DNA of 64,000 nt from Lacticaseibacillus saniviri JCM 17471 = DSM 24301. Lineage in GTDB: Bacteria > Bacillota > Bacilli > Lactobacillales > Lactobacillaceae. The notes under the pieces are model-generated. The model was not told the origin of the DNA, ran no database searches, and saw nothing but the letters and a program-made list of their open reading frames with translations. A program made the position numbers and the translations under genes. Shown piece by piece: positions 41,152 to 51,247 of this stretch. Each line of letters begins with the position of its first letter. Within the stretch, counting starts at the first letter, position 1. The DNA lies in assembly GCF_001311785.1 (NCBI RefSeq), contig NZ_BBBX01000002.1, forward strand, positions 62,001 to 126,000, read 5' to 3'.

Positions 41152-44100
41152 TGCGATTTACGAAGCTACACTTACAATATTTTGGCCCCTACCGCGATAC
41201 GACCATTGATTTCACTGAGTTCAGTGAAGCACCGGTTTTCTTGATCAGTGGCCAAACCGGGAGTGGGAAAACCACAATTTTGATGCGCTGGTCTATGCGC
41301 TGTATGGCAAAACGGCCGGTGAAGAACGTGATGGGAGCGAGATGCGCTCCAAGTTTGCGACAGCCTCTGACCATACGGCGGTAACCCTGATGTTCGACCA
41401 TCAGGAACTGACTTATCAATTGACGCGGCAGCCTGAGCAGTGGGTCGCCAAAAAGCGTGGGGATGGGCTCACCAAGCGGCCCGCAAAGGTTGAACTCAGT
41501 GTGATGCGCGATGGTCAAGAAATCGATGCATTTACCAAAGCTAACACAGTGGCCAAAGAAATCAGCGATATTTTGCCACTCGATGATACCCAGTTTCGGC
41601 AAATTGTCTTGTTGCCACAGGGTGATTTTCGCAAGTTCTTAGATGCCAACAGTAATGATAAAGAAAAATTGTTGCGTGACCTCTTCGGGACCGGCATCTA
41701 TGACCAGTGGACCCAAGCACTGAAGCAGCAGGCGAAGAATCAACAGGCTGCTTCGGCCAAGCAATTGACGCGGGCCGAGCTCTTGCGCGATCAGTTCAAT
41801 TGGGCTGAAGCGCCTGATCAAACCGTGCCTCTGGCTGATGTCGCACCTTTGATGACGGATGAGCTTGAACAACAGCAGCAAACAGTGACCACATTAACCG
41901 CCACTGCGACGGCCAAGCGCTGACTCTCAAAAATGCCCAGCATGCGCTGCAAGATGGTCAGCAGTTACAAGCCGCGTTTGTTGAGCGTGATCAGGCCAAG
42001 CACCAATTAGCCGAACTCGATGCACAGGCTGAGACGATTCAAGCCCAACAGGCACGTGTCGATCAATTGCTGGCGGTGGAACGGCATCGCGGTCAGTATG
42101 AACAGCGGCAACAAGCACAACAAGAACAAACTAGTCTCACGCAAGCAATCGCGCAAACACAAGCCACATATGAACAAGCACAGAAACGGCAAGCTGAGTT
42201 GCAAGCGACGCAACAACAATTGGCTGATCAAGCGACGCGCGCCAGGCACAAGAAACCCGACTGACACAGTTACAGCAGACGCAACAGGCCTATCAGGCGG
42301 TGCAAACGGAAACGGCGCATGTCGCCGAATTAACCCAACATCGAACAACACTGCAACAGCAGGCAACACAGAATGCTGACCAGCAACAAGCCACCCAACA
42401 AGCGATTGAAGCCACGCAAGCAGCACTGACAGCGTTACAGTTACCAAATCAAGAGGCCACATTGCAGGCGCAGACCTTGTTTGTGGCGCAGTGGCAGCAA
42501 CAGTACCGTGACTTGGCAGCCGGGGTCGATCAACTCGATACCCTGGCACAACGTCAAGCAACCACGATCACCGCACTTGAAGCAGCCAAGTCGGCACTGA
42601 AAAAGGCTGACCAGCACTATCAAGAGTTGCGTGATATCCAGTTGCGAGCCCAAATCGCTTCACTTGTCGATCAGCTCAGTCCCAACAGCCCATGTCCCGT
42701 GTGTGGGAGCTTGGACCATCCGCATCCAGCCGTTGTGGCCGAAGCAGCCGTTACGCAAGCGGAAGTGGATGCAGCAGACCACGAGCGCCAGGCAGCGCAG
42801 ACACAAGTGACGACCATGACGACGAGCTTGGATAGCATTGCCCAGGAGATGGCCACGCTGCAGGAGTCACAGACGGCACGTGAACGAGCGCTGACGACAG
42901 CGCAAGATGAGCAGGCGGACTTGTTCGCCTTCACGTCAGACCTGCAGCTGGCCCCTCTCAATCGCCAGTTGAAGGCAACCGAGAAAACAGTTAGTGATGT
43001 GCGGCAGCAGCACACCGAACTGACTGCGACACTCGCCGATTTGACCAGTAAGCTGAACGGGCTACAGACAGACGCGGCGCAATTACAGACCAAACTGGCC
43101 ACGCTTGACCGCGATTTGGCCGAGGCAACGACCACACTCACGATGCATCGCGAGAATCTGCCCGATCTGGGGCGGACACTGCCAGAAATCGAAAGTGAGC
43201 TCGACCAAGTCAGCCAAGATGTGACGGCCGCAAAGCTTGCTGTGACCACGAATCAAAATGACCTCGCAGATGTTTCGGTGACGTTAGCCGAAACTAAGGC
43301 GACATTGGCCCAGCAGCAAGAACGACACACCGCACTGCAGACACAAATCGCGCAGTTAACGGCTGACTTTGACCGGGCCCTAGCCGACGCGCAGATTGAT
43401 TCAGACGATTTCGTTGCCTTACTTGCGCAGTTACCTGAATTACCAACCATGCAACAGCAACTGCAGGCTTATCACGATCAGCAGGTGCAACTGACAACCC
43501 AACTCGAACAAGCCGTGAAGCGCATTGCCGACCGTGAACCGGTCGACTTGGCAAGCATGCAACAAGCGCTAGATGACGCGGATGCCGCACAACAAAGTGC
43601 CCAGCAGGCCCTGTATCAGGCCCAAGAACAATTGCGGCATGATACGCAAACAGCCAAGGAACTGGCCGCGTTGATGGCGGAACAACAGAGTGCCATGGCG
43701 GCTGCCGCGGAGTTGCAAGGTCTCATCGATGTGATGGCGGGGACGGGACAACAGAAGATCAGTTTGGAACGCTATGTGTTACAAACCTACTTGCAACAAG
43801 TGCTGACGGTGGCCAATCAACGGCTCTCTGTGTTGACGCAATCGCGGTATCAATTCGTTCTGCACACTGAAGCGGGCAGTCTGCGCAATCACTCAGGACT
43901 GGAAATCGATGTCTATGATGATCAGATTGGCGAAACACGTTCCGTACACACCTTATCCGGTGGTGAGAGCTTCATCGCCGCACTGAGCCTGGCGCTGGCC
44001 TTGGGCGAAGTGATTCAGGAAGAGAGCGGTGGCATCCATATCGATGCGTTATTCGTGGATGAAGGCTTTGGCTCACTCGATACCGATAGCTTGGCGATTG

Positions 44101-44252
44101 CACTTGAAGCCCTCGAGACCATCGAGGGTCAGGACCGCTTGATTGGTATCATTAGCCACGTGAATGAGCTCCGCACGGGGATTCGTGATCAGCTGAATGT
44201 GGAACCGGTCGGCGACGGTACCAGCCGGGTTCGGGTGCGTCATTTGATTTGA
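41151..44252 (+). CDS. sbcC: Exonuclease SbcCD ATPase subunit SbcC (frameshifted)
   Basis: About 1034-aa SMC/Rad50-like ATPase. Walker A SGQTGSGKTTI near residue 36; Q-loop LLPQGDFRKFLDAN; two long Gln/Ala-rich coiled coils (about 41700-42650 and 42750-43750) flanking the zinc hook CPVCG (42690 region, SPCPVCGSLDHP); then the signature TLSGGESFIAALSLALALGE and Walker B IDALFVDEGFGSLD. Breaks near 41278 (T run), 41923 and 42250. Forms the nuclease with SbcD. Ends with no clear terminator before the next small gene. Confidence 0.93.
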
Positions 44253-44338
44253 TTGGCACTTTAATAAAAGAGTGTTATAACAGATAGTGAAGAGTTAATC
44301 ACTGCCCTTTAAGTTCAATTCAAAAGAGGCGAGATCTA

Positions 44339-44482
44339 ATGGCAGGCAAACTCAGTAAGGAAGAGCGCAAGGCAATGGCCAAGAAGGCTGAAGCCGATGC
44401 TGCTAAGCACCCAAAGAAGACTGGCATGTCCGGATTCGCAACAATTGATGCCGAAGCAGACCGCTTAGAAAAAGAAAACTAG
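44339..44482 (+). CDS. Small hydrophilic protein, unknown function
   Basis: 47 aa, MAGKLSKEERKAMAKKAEAD... rich in Lys, Ala and Glu: a predicted charged helix, then GMSGFATIDAEADRLEKEN. ATG 44339 follows AAAGAGGCGAG at good spacing, and a strong terminator follows. 86 bp after sbcC; may be expressed from its own promoter. No family recognised. Confidence 0.65.
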   Translation: MAGKLSKEERKAMAKKAEADAAKHPKKTGMSGFATIDAEADRLEKEN

Positions 44483-44512
44483 ACATATGAGAATGTGCAT
44501 GTAGACGTTCTC

Positions 44513-44566
44513 AAAATAAAGCGCGAGCCACAACCAGTGATGGTGTTGGCTCGCGCTTTATTTTTG
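44513..44566. terminator. Strong bidirectional terminator
   Basis: AAATAAAGCGCGAGCCAAC-type stem (AAAGCGCGAGCCA / TGGCTCGCGCTTT) with A/T tracts on both sides, between converging small genes. Confidence 0.92.
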
Positions 44567-44572
44567 TGCTAC

Positions 44573-44763
44573 CTACATCATGAGTATTCTGATGCCGGCA
44601 CCGAGTAAGATAATTCCGAAAATCAAACCTGACCACAGTCCCCAACCGATGAATGGTGACGTTGAGGCGTTACCTTCTGTCCGAACTTGATGGAAAGCGC
44701 GATAGGCAGCAAAAAATTGCCAACCAGCTATCACAAAAACAAAATACCAATGAGAATGTTCAT
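44573..44763 (-). CDS. Small membrane protein, unknown function (frameshifted)
   Basis: About 63 aa in two hydrophobic segments: MNILIGILFL joined to VIAGWQFFAAYRAFHQ, then a short polar loop (VRTEGNASTSPF) and GLWSGLIFGIILLGAGIRILMM. ATG 44763 is preceded by GGAGGGG; it meets a stop after ten codons unless one base is added to the A runs near 44740, which joins the rest. An upstream ATG at 44797 in the second frame lacks a ribosome site. Not recognised. Confidence 0.55.
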
Positions 44764-44848
44764 AATACCCCTCCAATAACCTTGTTGACGCATGCATTAT
44801 ACCTTTGTGAGATGAATATCAACGCCGATAGCTATAGATGGAATCGCT

Positions 44849-46696
44849 GGTAAATTTAAGAGTGTGATCCGCGGCGGAACCGCAGGGCAACAGTTCAAGC
44901 ACGTCAAAGCTGTTTTTGATCAAGCAAACAGCATCATTATCGCGACTGACGCGGACCGTGAAGGCGAAAATATCGCTTATTCCATCATCAAGGCAGCTGG
45001 TGCTACCGACAAAATCACTAAACGTTTGTGGATCAACTCTAATCTCCCCTCAGCCGTCCAAGCTGGGTTTAAGTCTTTAAGAGACGCTGCAGAGACTTAT
45101 AGCTACTACCAAGAAGCCCGAATACGTCAAATCTCTGATTGGTTGGTTGGCATGAATTTCACCCGTTTATTTACATTAAAGGCAACGCATGCGGGTCTGA
45201 ATCACGAAGTTTATAGTGCCGGTCGTGTCCAAACGCCGGTCCTGGCATTAGTGGCCAAGAACCGACTTGATCGAAACAATTTTAAGCCAGTGCCTTACTG
45301 GCTATTACAAGCCAAAACAGAAAAAAGTGGGATTAAGGTGACGTTTAAAACCAAGGAAAAGTTTCCATCAAAGACCGAGTTAGAGCGTGTGATGGCAGAA
45401 AACAAGCTGCACACACCTTACACTGCCGAAATTGGAGACGTATTGAAGGAACATAAAACACAGTCAGCGCCGCAATTATTTGATTTAGCGGGTATCCAGT
45501 CGTTTGCAAATGCTAATTGGGGATACACCAACGACAAGACTTTAGAGCTTGTGCAGGCGCTATATGACGCGAATTTTGTTACTTATCCTCGAACGGAAGA
45601 AAGCCTAATATCGGCCGAGGAATTTAACGAGATGTTAAAGCGTGCACCAGAATTGATGACTCTTTTGGGCCTAGATGTCGAGTTGAAAAATTCGGAACCA
45701 CGAAAGAAATATGTTGGTGACTATAAGGCCCATTCGGCCTTATTACCTACCACTTTGTTGCCTAAGTTGGATCAGTTACCAGAAGACCAACTCAATATTT
45801 ATATCGCTATTGCGCAACGCTCGCTTATGATGTTTGCCCCAGATCGTGAATACGATCGAACTGAGGTCAAAATCAATGCAGATGCTCTTGAATTCAGTGC
45901 GACAGGGAATGTTGAAACTAATCTAGGTTGGAAAAAGGTCCAAATAGATGATCAGGACGAAAATGAAACAGACATGGATAAAGGCAAGCTACCGGAATTT
46001 GAAAAAGGAGAGACAGTTTACCTTGAGTTTGATCAGTTAGAAAAGCAGACTCAACCACAAAAGGCTTATACACCAAGCTCATTGGGTGGTAAAAATTCAA
46101 TCATGGAAAAACTGAATTTGGGAACGCCAGCGACACGGGCAAATATCATCAAAACTCTGGTGGATCGGCAATACATGAAGTTGACTAAAAATAAGTATGA
46201 GCCGACAGACAAAGGCTTGCTAATGTATCAGCTGATTAAAGACTCAAAGCTTGGTAGCGCAGAAATGACTGCCAGCTGGGAGAATCAACTGAAAGAGATT
46301 GAGGAAAACCGTGAAAAGCCGGAGAGCTTCTTGACAGATATTAAGGCATTTGTCCGCGAAGAATTGGTAACAGAACAGAAGCGTCCACTTGATGATGAAT
46401 TACTGCAGAAGAATCTGGCCGCATCGATGATTGGCAAATGTCCTAAATGTCACCAGGGCGATATTGTTTTCTCACGAGCGTATCACTGCACTAATCCAGA
46501 TTGTGACTTCATGCTATGGCCAGAAGTCGCACATAAGAAGTTGACCGACACGCAGGTAAAGCAGTTGATTGATAACGGGCGTACAACAAAGCTTGTTACG
46601 GGTTTAAAGAGCAGCAAAGGTAGCACGTTCAAGGCATTTATCGTGCTAAATTCAGAATTCAAAACCGCGTTTGAATTTGAAAAGAAAGGGAAATAA
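44849..46696 (+). pseudogene. topB: DNA topoisomerase III, 5'-truncated
   Basis: Type IA topoisomerase sequence opens inside the gene: recognisable homology begins about 44852 (KFKSVIRGGTAGQQFKHV). Present are the second TOPRIM motif ATDADREGENIAYSI, the active-site Tyr region NFVTYPRTEES, and a C-terminal zinc ribbon (CPKCHQGD...CTNPDCDF). Missing are roughly the first 75 residues, including the EKPS-type Glu needed for catalysis. Only about 85 bp separate it from the divergent gene start at 44763, so the missing part cannot be hidden in another frame. The remaining 600 codons have no frameshift, unusual here. AT-richer than sbcDC. A translated remnant from GTG 44864 is possible, but activity is unlikely. 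Confidence 0.8.
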
Positions 46697-46708
46697 TGGT
46701 GATTGATA

Positions 46709-46870
46709 ATGGTTGACCATATTTTAAAGCGCCCAGAGCGTGATATTGCAATGACTAAGGAAAGACGAGACCGAGCTGCACGCACAAGAAAGCAGGAGCA
46801 ACAACGATTACAACGTTTAGAACAACAACGACGTATTATTCGTCGTGATGGCATGGAAAGAACCGATTAA
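46709..46870 (+). CDS. Small basic coiled-coil protein, unknown function
   Basis: 53 aa, MVDHILKRPERDIAM..., extremely rich in Arg, Gln and Lys (RKQEQQRLQRLEQQRRIIRR), a predicted single charged helix. It starts 12 bp after topB with weak ribosome-site sequence (TGGTGATTG) and ends just before a terminator, so it is probably translated with topB. No family recognised. Confidence 0.5.
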   Translation: MVDHILKRPERDIAMTKERRDRAARTRKQEQQRLQRLEQQRRIIRRDGMERTD

Positions 46871-46876
46871 TTAAGA

Positions 46877-46921
46877 AGCGCACCCTGGTCAGCATTGTTT
46901 GCTGACCAAGGTGCGCTTTTT
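46877..46921 (+). terminator. Intrinsic terminator after topB unit
   Basis: AAGCGCACCCTGGTCAGC / GCTGACCAAGGTGCGCTTTTT, long near-perfect stem. Confidence 0.92.
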
Positions 46922-47012
46922 GTGTGTCCGTGTTAATTATTATTGGACGTAGTATCAAGAAGATGACCACTTTTGTGCTGATTGTGACACACTCAGTTCA
47001 ATAGATTTTTCG

Positions 47013-47036
47013 TGCTATACTCATGCCTGAAGGAGG
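47013..47036 (+). promoter_or_regulatory. Extended -10 promoter and ribosome site upstream of toxin 1
   Basis: TGCTATACT (47013-47021) is an extended -10 box; AGGAGG follows at 47031. No ATG, GTG or TTG stands at the right distance from AGGAGG, but an open frame (…KLQEVKLLGSNSY…) runs on to overlap the toxin start, perhaps an upstream control frame. Confidence 0.4.
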
Positions 47037-47148
47037 AAAGCACTAATTATAAGTAAGCTACAAGAAGTGAAACTTTTGGGAAGCAACTCTTATTTTGCGT
47101 TAATGGATCAAGGTGATACGGTTAGTTTGTTGAGAGGGGGTGGCACAT

Positions 47149-47271
47149 GTGAGCATATCTAATGCATTGTTGTTAATGGTCAGTTTTGCCGAGCTTGTGA
47201 TTGAAATATTAACATTTCGGGCAAAAAATAACCGTAACCCGCAAACATATGCAGGTTACAGTCGGGTATAG
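47149..47271 (+). CDS. Putative holin-like toxin (type I toxin, TxpA-like) 1
   Basis: GTG 47149 follows GAGAGGGGGTGG. The frame VSISNALLLMVSFAELVIEI LTF-RAK is one hydrophobic helix plus a basic tail, the pattern of the putative holin-like toxins of lactobacilli. It now reads on to TAG at 47269; adding one A to the run at 47223 would end it as FRAKK with TAA-CCG, exactly as in toxin 2. Downstream, GTAACCCGC / GCAGGTTAC can form a hairpin, usable as terminator on either strand. No convincing antisense promoter seen. Confidence 0.6.
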   Translation: MSISNALLLMVSFAELVIEILTFRAKNNRNPQTYAGYSRV

Positions 47272-47290
47272 GGACTGGAAAAATTGAAAG

Positions 47291-47320
47291 AAGCAACGTG
47301 AGTCAGCACGTTGCTTTTTT
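47291..47320. terminator. Intrinsic terminator after toxin 1
   Basis: AAGCAACGTG / CACGTTGCTTTTTT. From 47321 to 47588 I see only AT-rich sequence, presumably the leader and promoter of the KAP gene. Confidence 0.88.
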
Positions 47321-47588
47321 ATGTGCCCAATTATAAATTTTTAACACATTGCTATGTTTTAAGATGTTTCTTCTAATAGTGAAGGTGACAACTGAGACTT
47401 AATGATGGATATACAGCAGAAAAGATCACGAAAGTCTAAATAAAGCTGCGGGGGAAGAGAGAGTTTAGAAGTAATACATGCTCGATTCAATATACCATAT
47501 TTGATAACTTATTGTGATATTAAAGCTTTAGTATGATGTATACTTGTCTTAGGAAGAATGATTTCTTAAAATTAAAGGAGAATATATT

Positions 47589-49460
47589 TTGGAAAGCGCA
47601 GACAGGGAAAGCAAGGTAATACAAGACAATAGTTTGTATATTAATCCGGATAATGTTTTGGGTTATGAGGGCAATGTGCAGGTGCCAGGGATAGACACGA
47701 CATACAATGGCAAACTGATGCAACAACAAATCCAAGACAAAAGAACATATTTTTTAAATGGGCCTTGGGGGTCAGGCAAAACCAGTCTTTTAAATGAAAC
47801 CCGGAAAGCATTCCAGAATAAGAAGTTTATAATGGTTAATCTATGGGAAGAAACAGATAATCAAACTGTATTAGAACTAATAGCAAAGAAATTACATCCC
47901 GTCTTGTATCGAATTGGTTGGATTGTTGCGTTAATAGTGGTGGGTGGATACGCCTGGGCTGCACAATACTACGTCGCAAAACCCAAACAGAATCTTTTCA
48001 TTACTTGGGGAGTAATCGGACTACTAGTCGCGGGAACGGTGCTGAATCGATTTCAAATAAAAAAGACAGTCTGTATTTTGGCTTGTGAAACTTAGATGCG
48101 GACAAGAAAATAAAATTTTGATTTTCGATGACTTTGATCGAGTTAGTCCGGAACAGCAAAAAGATGCCTATAAGGTGTTCAATAATTTAAAGGGAAAATT
48201 CCCCATAGTTTTGTCGGAGATAAAAATAAAATAGATCTGGGTAATGACACTTACATGCAAAAGATTATAGATGTAACTCTCGAAATGCCTTACTCAATGC
48301 AACCCACATCGATCTGGCACGAATATTATGCGGTATTGGGCACTGTTCTACCAAATTGGACACCAGCTGCACAAAACCTTGAAACCATATGTATAGAAGA
48401 ATTTAGAACTTTGAGAGATCGAGAAAGATTTAACGACGAGGTGAATTTTGTTTTCTTTCACAATGCCAAAGTGGGTAAGGTTAGAACGGACACTCAACTG
48501 TATATCATCTACGTATTTCTATTTCACCCAGATGTGTACCAATTATTATTGAGTGGATTTGATTTCAACAAAGATAATAAAAAGTTAAGCGATCTTAATC
48601 CCACTTTAAGACAAAATTTCCGCAAAGTTCTGGCCCAAAATGGTGACATGGCTCCAAAACCGTACCATCAAGATCCTCAAGCATACCTTATTTTCGAGAA
48701 GTCAGGTTCACTTTCGCAACTTGAATATCTGAACAAATTAGGCAAGGAAATTCCGATTGAATCGATATTTGAGCAAAGCACACTTGAATCTAGACCTTAC
48801 TTCCAAGCATATATTGTTGAAGGCTACGTTGATTTACCCTCGGAAATACAGACTAAACTTATTAAAACTGTGGTTGAACTGTGGCCACAAGAAAATAAAT
48901 ATCCTGGGATATATAATCTGATTTTGCGACAGAGCAGTATTTTTGAAAAGAATAGCCAAGAATCAGCTCGATCATGGTTTAACAAATTAGCAGAAACAGG
49001 ATTGGAAGTCTCAAAATACGGTCAGTTTCTGTTGGAAGGGAAAATTGTTAAATTCGAGACATTATATGAGTATGTTATGCAAGCTAAACTGATGCCTAAA
49101 AACTTCGATAAGAAAACCATTCAAGCATTTGAAGAACCTCAAGTAATGATATTGATGTTCATTGCGCACTGGTCACAAAAGGGTTCACCGAAAAAATCCA
49201 TTACTTACTGGAATGAGCGTGAATGGGATGTTGTGAAGGAGCTTGACTCTAAACGGTACCTGGAACTTTTTGAACAAGATGGGCTAATAGACATTGGTCG
49301 TCCAGGATTTAGAGCGGATCAGCGAATTGAAGACATTGTAACTATCAGAATTATTGATATGACAAAGACGGCAAAGAATCGTATTGAGCCGAGATTGAAA
49401 CAAATTGCAAAAGAAATGAATGCCGAATATATAGAAGCACCGGACTATGAGTTCAGTTAG
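47589..49460 (+). CDS. KAP-family P-loop NTPase with membrane insertion (frameshifted)
   Basis: About 625 aa. Walker A in LNGPWGSGKTSLL (about residue 58), the GPWGSGKTS form typical of KAP NTPases; two hydrophobic helices inserted afterwards (IGWIVALIVVGGYAWAAQYY and LFITWGVIGLLVAGTVL), another family feature; then Walker B ILIFDDFDRVSPEQQ and FVGDKNKIDLG. A long AT-rich helical C-terminal region (about 400 residues) is unlike anything I recognise. TTG 47589 follows AAAGGAGA. Breaks in the A run near 48060 and T run near 48213. KAP NTPases include the phage-exclusion protein PifA of plasmid F. Likely membrane-bound; defence role is inference from family and island context. Confidence 0.78.
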
Positions 49461-49740
49461 AATGTCCCAATGTTACACGTTCGCATAAGCTGACGTAAAC
49501 GGAAAAACGAGCGTATCAGCTGCGTTGTAGCAGTTGTTGTATAGGAAACAGATGTAATATCATAAAAATGAAGTATACAGGCGATCTGCTGCAAGTCAGA
49601 GCAGGTCTGAAATCCTCGATGATTTTTAGTTGAATGTTTGGTAAAATTATCATAGCAAATTGGACGGTGGCTAGTTTCAACGTGGAAACGCATTGAGGTG
49701 ATGCCTATGGAAAATTTTTTGAAAGTCGGTTTTTCAGCGA

Positions 49741-49824
49741 ATGGATACCTATCAGGTATTAACGTTGATGATTATGTTCGGAACCCTCGTGGCCACGATC
49801 ATGAAAAACGACGAAAAAAAATAA
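49741..49824 (+). CDS. Putative holin-like toxin (type I toxin, TxpA-like) 2
   Basis: 27 aa, MDTYQVLTLMIMFGTLVATI plus MKNDEKK: one hydrophobic helix with a charged tail. MDTYQ-LM-MFGT is a familiar start of holin-like toxins in lactobacilli. An upstream frame from ATG 49708 with GAGGTGATG overlaps it and may control or extend it. The stop TAA-CCG begins the hairpin shared with the antisense RNA. Shorter than usual for the family; a lost segment or indel is possible. Confidence 0.62.
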   Translation: MDTYQVLTLMIMFGTLVATIMKNDEKK

Positions 49825-49934
49825 CCGTTCGGCAGCTAACTGACACGGTTATTGCTTAAAGTATAATTGTTGAAGCTAGTCGCCACAAAGCGATTTGCTA
49901 GGGCATCGTGGACCAACACGGTGTCTTTTTCTAT
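49813..49934 (-). ncRNA. Antisense RNA antitoxin of toxin 2
   Basis: Minus-strand promoter TGTACA (49969-49964), 17 bp, TAAAAT (49946-49941) with an upstream TG (TGCTAAAAT). The predicted about 120-nt RNA runs through AGCAAATCGCTTTG and ends at AATAACCGT / ACGGTTATTTTTTT, an intrinsic terminator lying over the toxin's last codons. A convergent, 3'-overlapping antisense RNA is the standard type I layout. Predicted from sequence only. Confidence 0.6.
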
Positions 49935-49949
49935 GTCTTCATTTTAGCA

Positions 49950-50360
49950 CGGGTTAAAAAAGATGTACAGTCCCCGCTGCTTGATCGTAGCACATAGGAT
50001 AGTAAAAACAAAATATAGTCGACATTCTAGCGTTGTGAGGCATTTGAGTACACTCAATCATCTTTATTTTGACTGCAAATTACATTTGATAAATCGCTAA
50101 GTCATTTAAATGAGTCCTTTATACATTAGAAATGAGACTAATAAGTTGAGAGTGAGGATACGTAGGAGTCAGCACTTGATCTCAAAATTTGGATTAACAA
50201 GTATAGCTTAAAAAGATGCAAGGGTTGATAAACCATTTGATAGGCTAGGTATATTGCAGACTTATTCGTTTGGCTGTGCCAGGTTATGACAGTCCCTTAG
50301 AGAGTAGAGCTCTTCGTATAGTTGAATTAAAGGGAAAATTTCGAATAATTAAGAAGGCTA
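49950..50360. other. AT-rich gap without recognisable genes
   Basis: Apart from the antitoxin promoter at its left edge I find no credible coding frame, RNA gene or strong hairpin here. Sequence style matches the accessory island. Confidence 0.5.
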
Positions 50361-50363
50361 CAA

Positions 50364-50999
50364 TTATTTACGTTCACCTGCTAAATCCTGGACAGCGTTG
50401 GCTGGGAATCGCCATTTTTTAACAAGATCAGTATTAGACGGCAGGTAGGCAAAGTGATCATACATAATCTGCAGCGAACCCTGCCATGTCTTAGAAAATC
50501 GTGTTAGATTGGGATTCATCGTTTTGGGATCAGGATAGATGTAGTAGGCTTGGGAACCCAAACCCATATCTAAATTTGTCATATCAGGTTTTGAGTTGGC
50601 AATTGATTGCTCCGACTCGTAGTTGATTTCACAATGCTTAATATTCTTAACGAATGCTTTTAAATTTGATGGTTCGGTACCATCAGGTAATAAATGATCA
50701 CTCGATAATAGCTGGCCATGCTGTAGCACGAGCTTTTTCCAGAGTTCGTAGTCCTTTTGTGTTGTGACGGTGGTGACATAGGTATCTGGCGGTGTGAGGT
50801 CAAGCATGCCGCCAGGATGGGACCGAGTTTCGATAATAATTTGCTTCTCTTTAGGTACGAGCTGGCTAATCACTTGCGTTGCCTTAGTTTGACTGATGTG
50901 CAATTGAATCTTTTCGGTTATTGAGAGGCCAATCAAAAATAGTACAGGGATCAGTAGGATGGTCATACAGCCGATGCCAATCTTAGTTCGTCGTTTCAT
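50364..50999 (-). CDS. Membrane-anchored protein of unknown function
   Basis: 211 aa. Basic start MKRRTKIGIG, one N-terminal hydrophobic anchor (about residues 7-28, MTILLIPVLFLIGLSI), then an extracytoplasmic domain with VPKEKQIIIETRSHPGGMLDL, TYVTTVTTQKDYELWKK and a C-terminal NTDLVKKWRFPANAVQDL. ATG 50999 follows AGGAGACTTCTG. AT-rich, intact, alone on the minus strand between the island gap and mutY. No family recognised; a Cys near residue 11 is followed by too long a hydrophobic stretch for a lipobox. Confidence 0.72.
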   Translation of the reverse strand: MKRRTKIGIGCMTILLIPVLFLIGLSITEKIQLHISQTKATQVISQLVPKEKQIIIETRSHPGGMLDLTPPDTYVTTVTTQKDYELWKKLVLQHGQLLSSDHLLPDGTEPSNLKAFVKNIKHCEINYESEQSIANSKPDMTNLDMGLGSQAYYIYPDPKTMNPNLTRFSKTWQGSLQIMYDHFAYLPSNTDLVKKWRFPANAVQDLAGERK

Positions 51000-51247
51000 C
51001 AGAAGTCTCCTATTCGCCAAGTGTGGCCATGAGTTTTGTCTAGCCAAGAACGCTAATAAGCTTCACATAGATACTGTATAGTGTCAAAAGAACATTAACC
51101 ATTTCTAATATATTAATAATATTATATAGGTATTTTTTGGCTGCATTGGTTATTAGAAAGCGGCTCGAAAACTTTCTCACCGCGCATCACCAACGTCGGC
51201 CACTCATGTATAATGGAAAGCACGATATCAGAGAAAAGGTGGCAGAC

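Noticed and set aside
42671-43249. Long open frame (192 codons) on the minus strand, Ser/Val/Cys-rich
   Set aside because: Lies wholly inside the coiled-coil coding region of sbcC; composition mirrors the Gln/Ala codons of the sense strand and no ribosome site precedes it.
44764-44863. Missing N-terminus of topB hidden by frameshifts
   Set aside because: There are only about 85 bp, less than half the needed length, and none of the three frames gives an EKPS-type motif.
49457-49693. 78-codon minus-strand frame after the KAP gene
   Set aside because: No ribosome site and no recognisable protein features; composition looks like AT-rich noncoding DNA.
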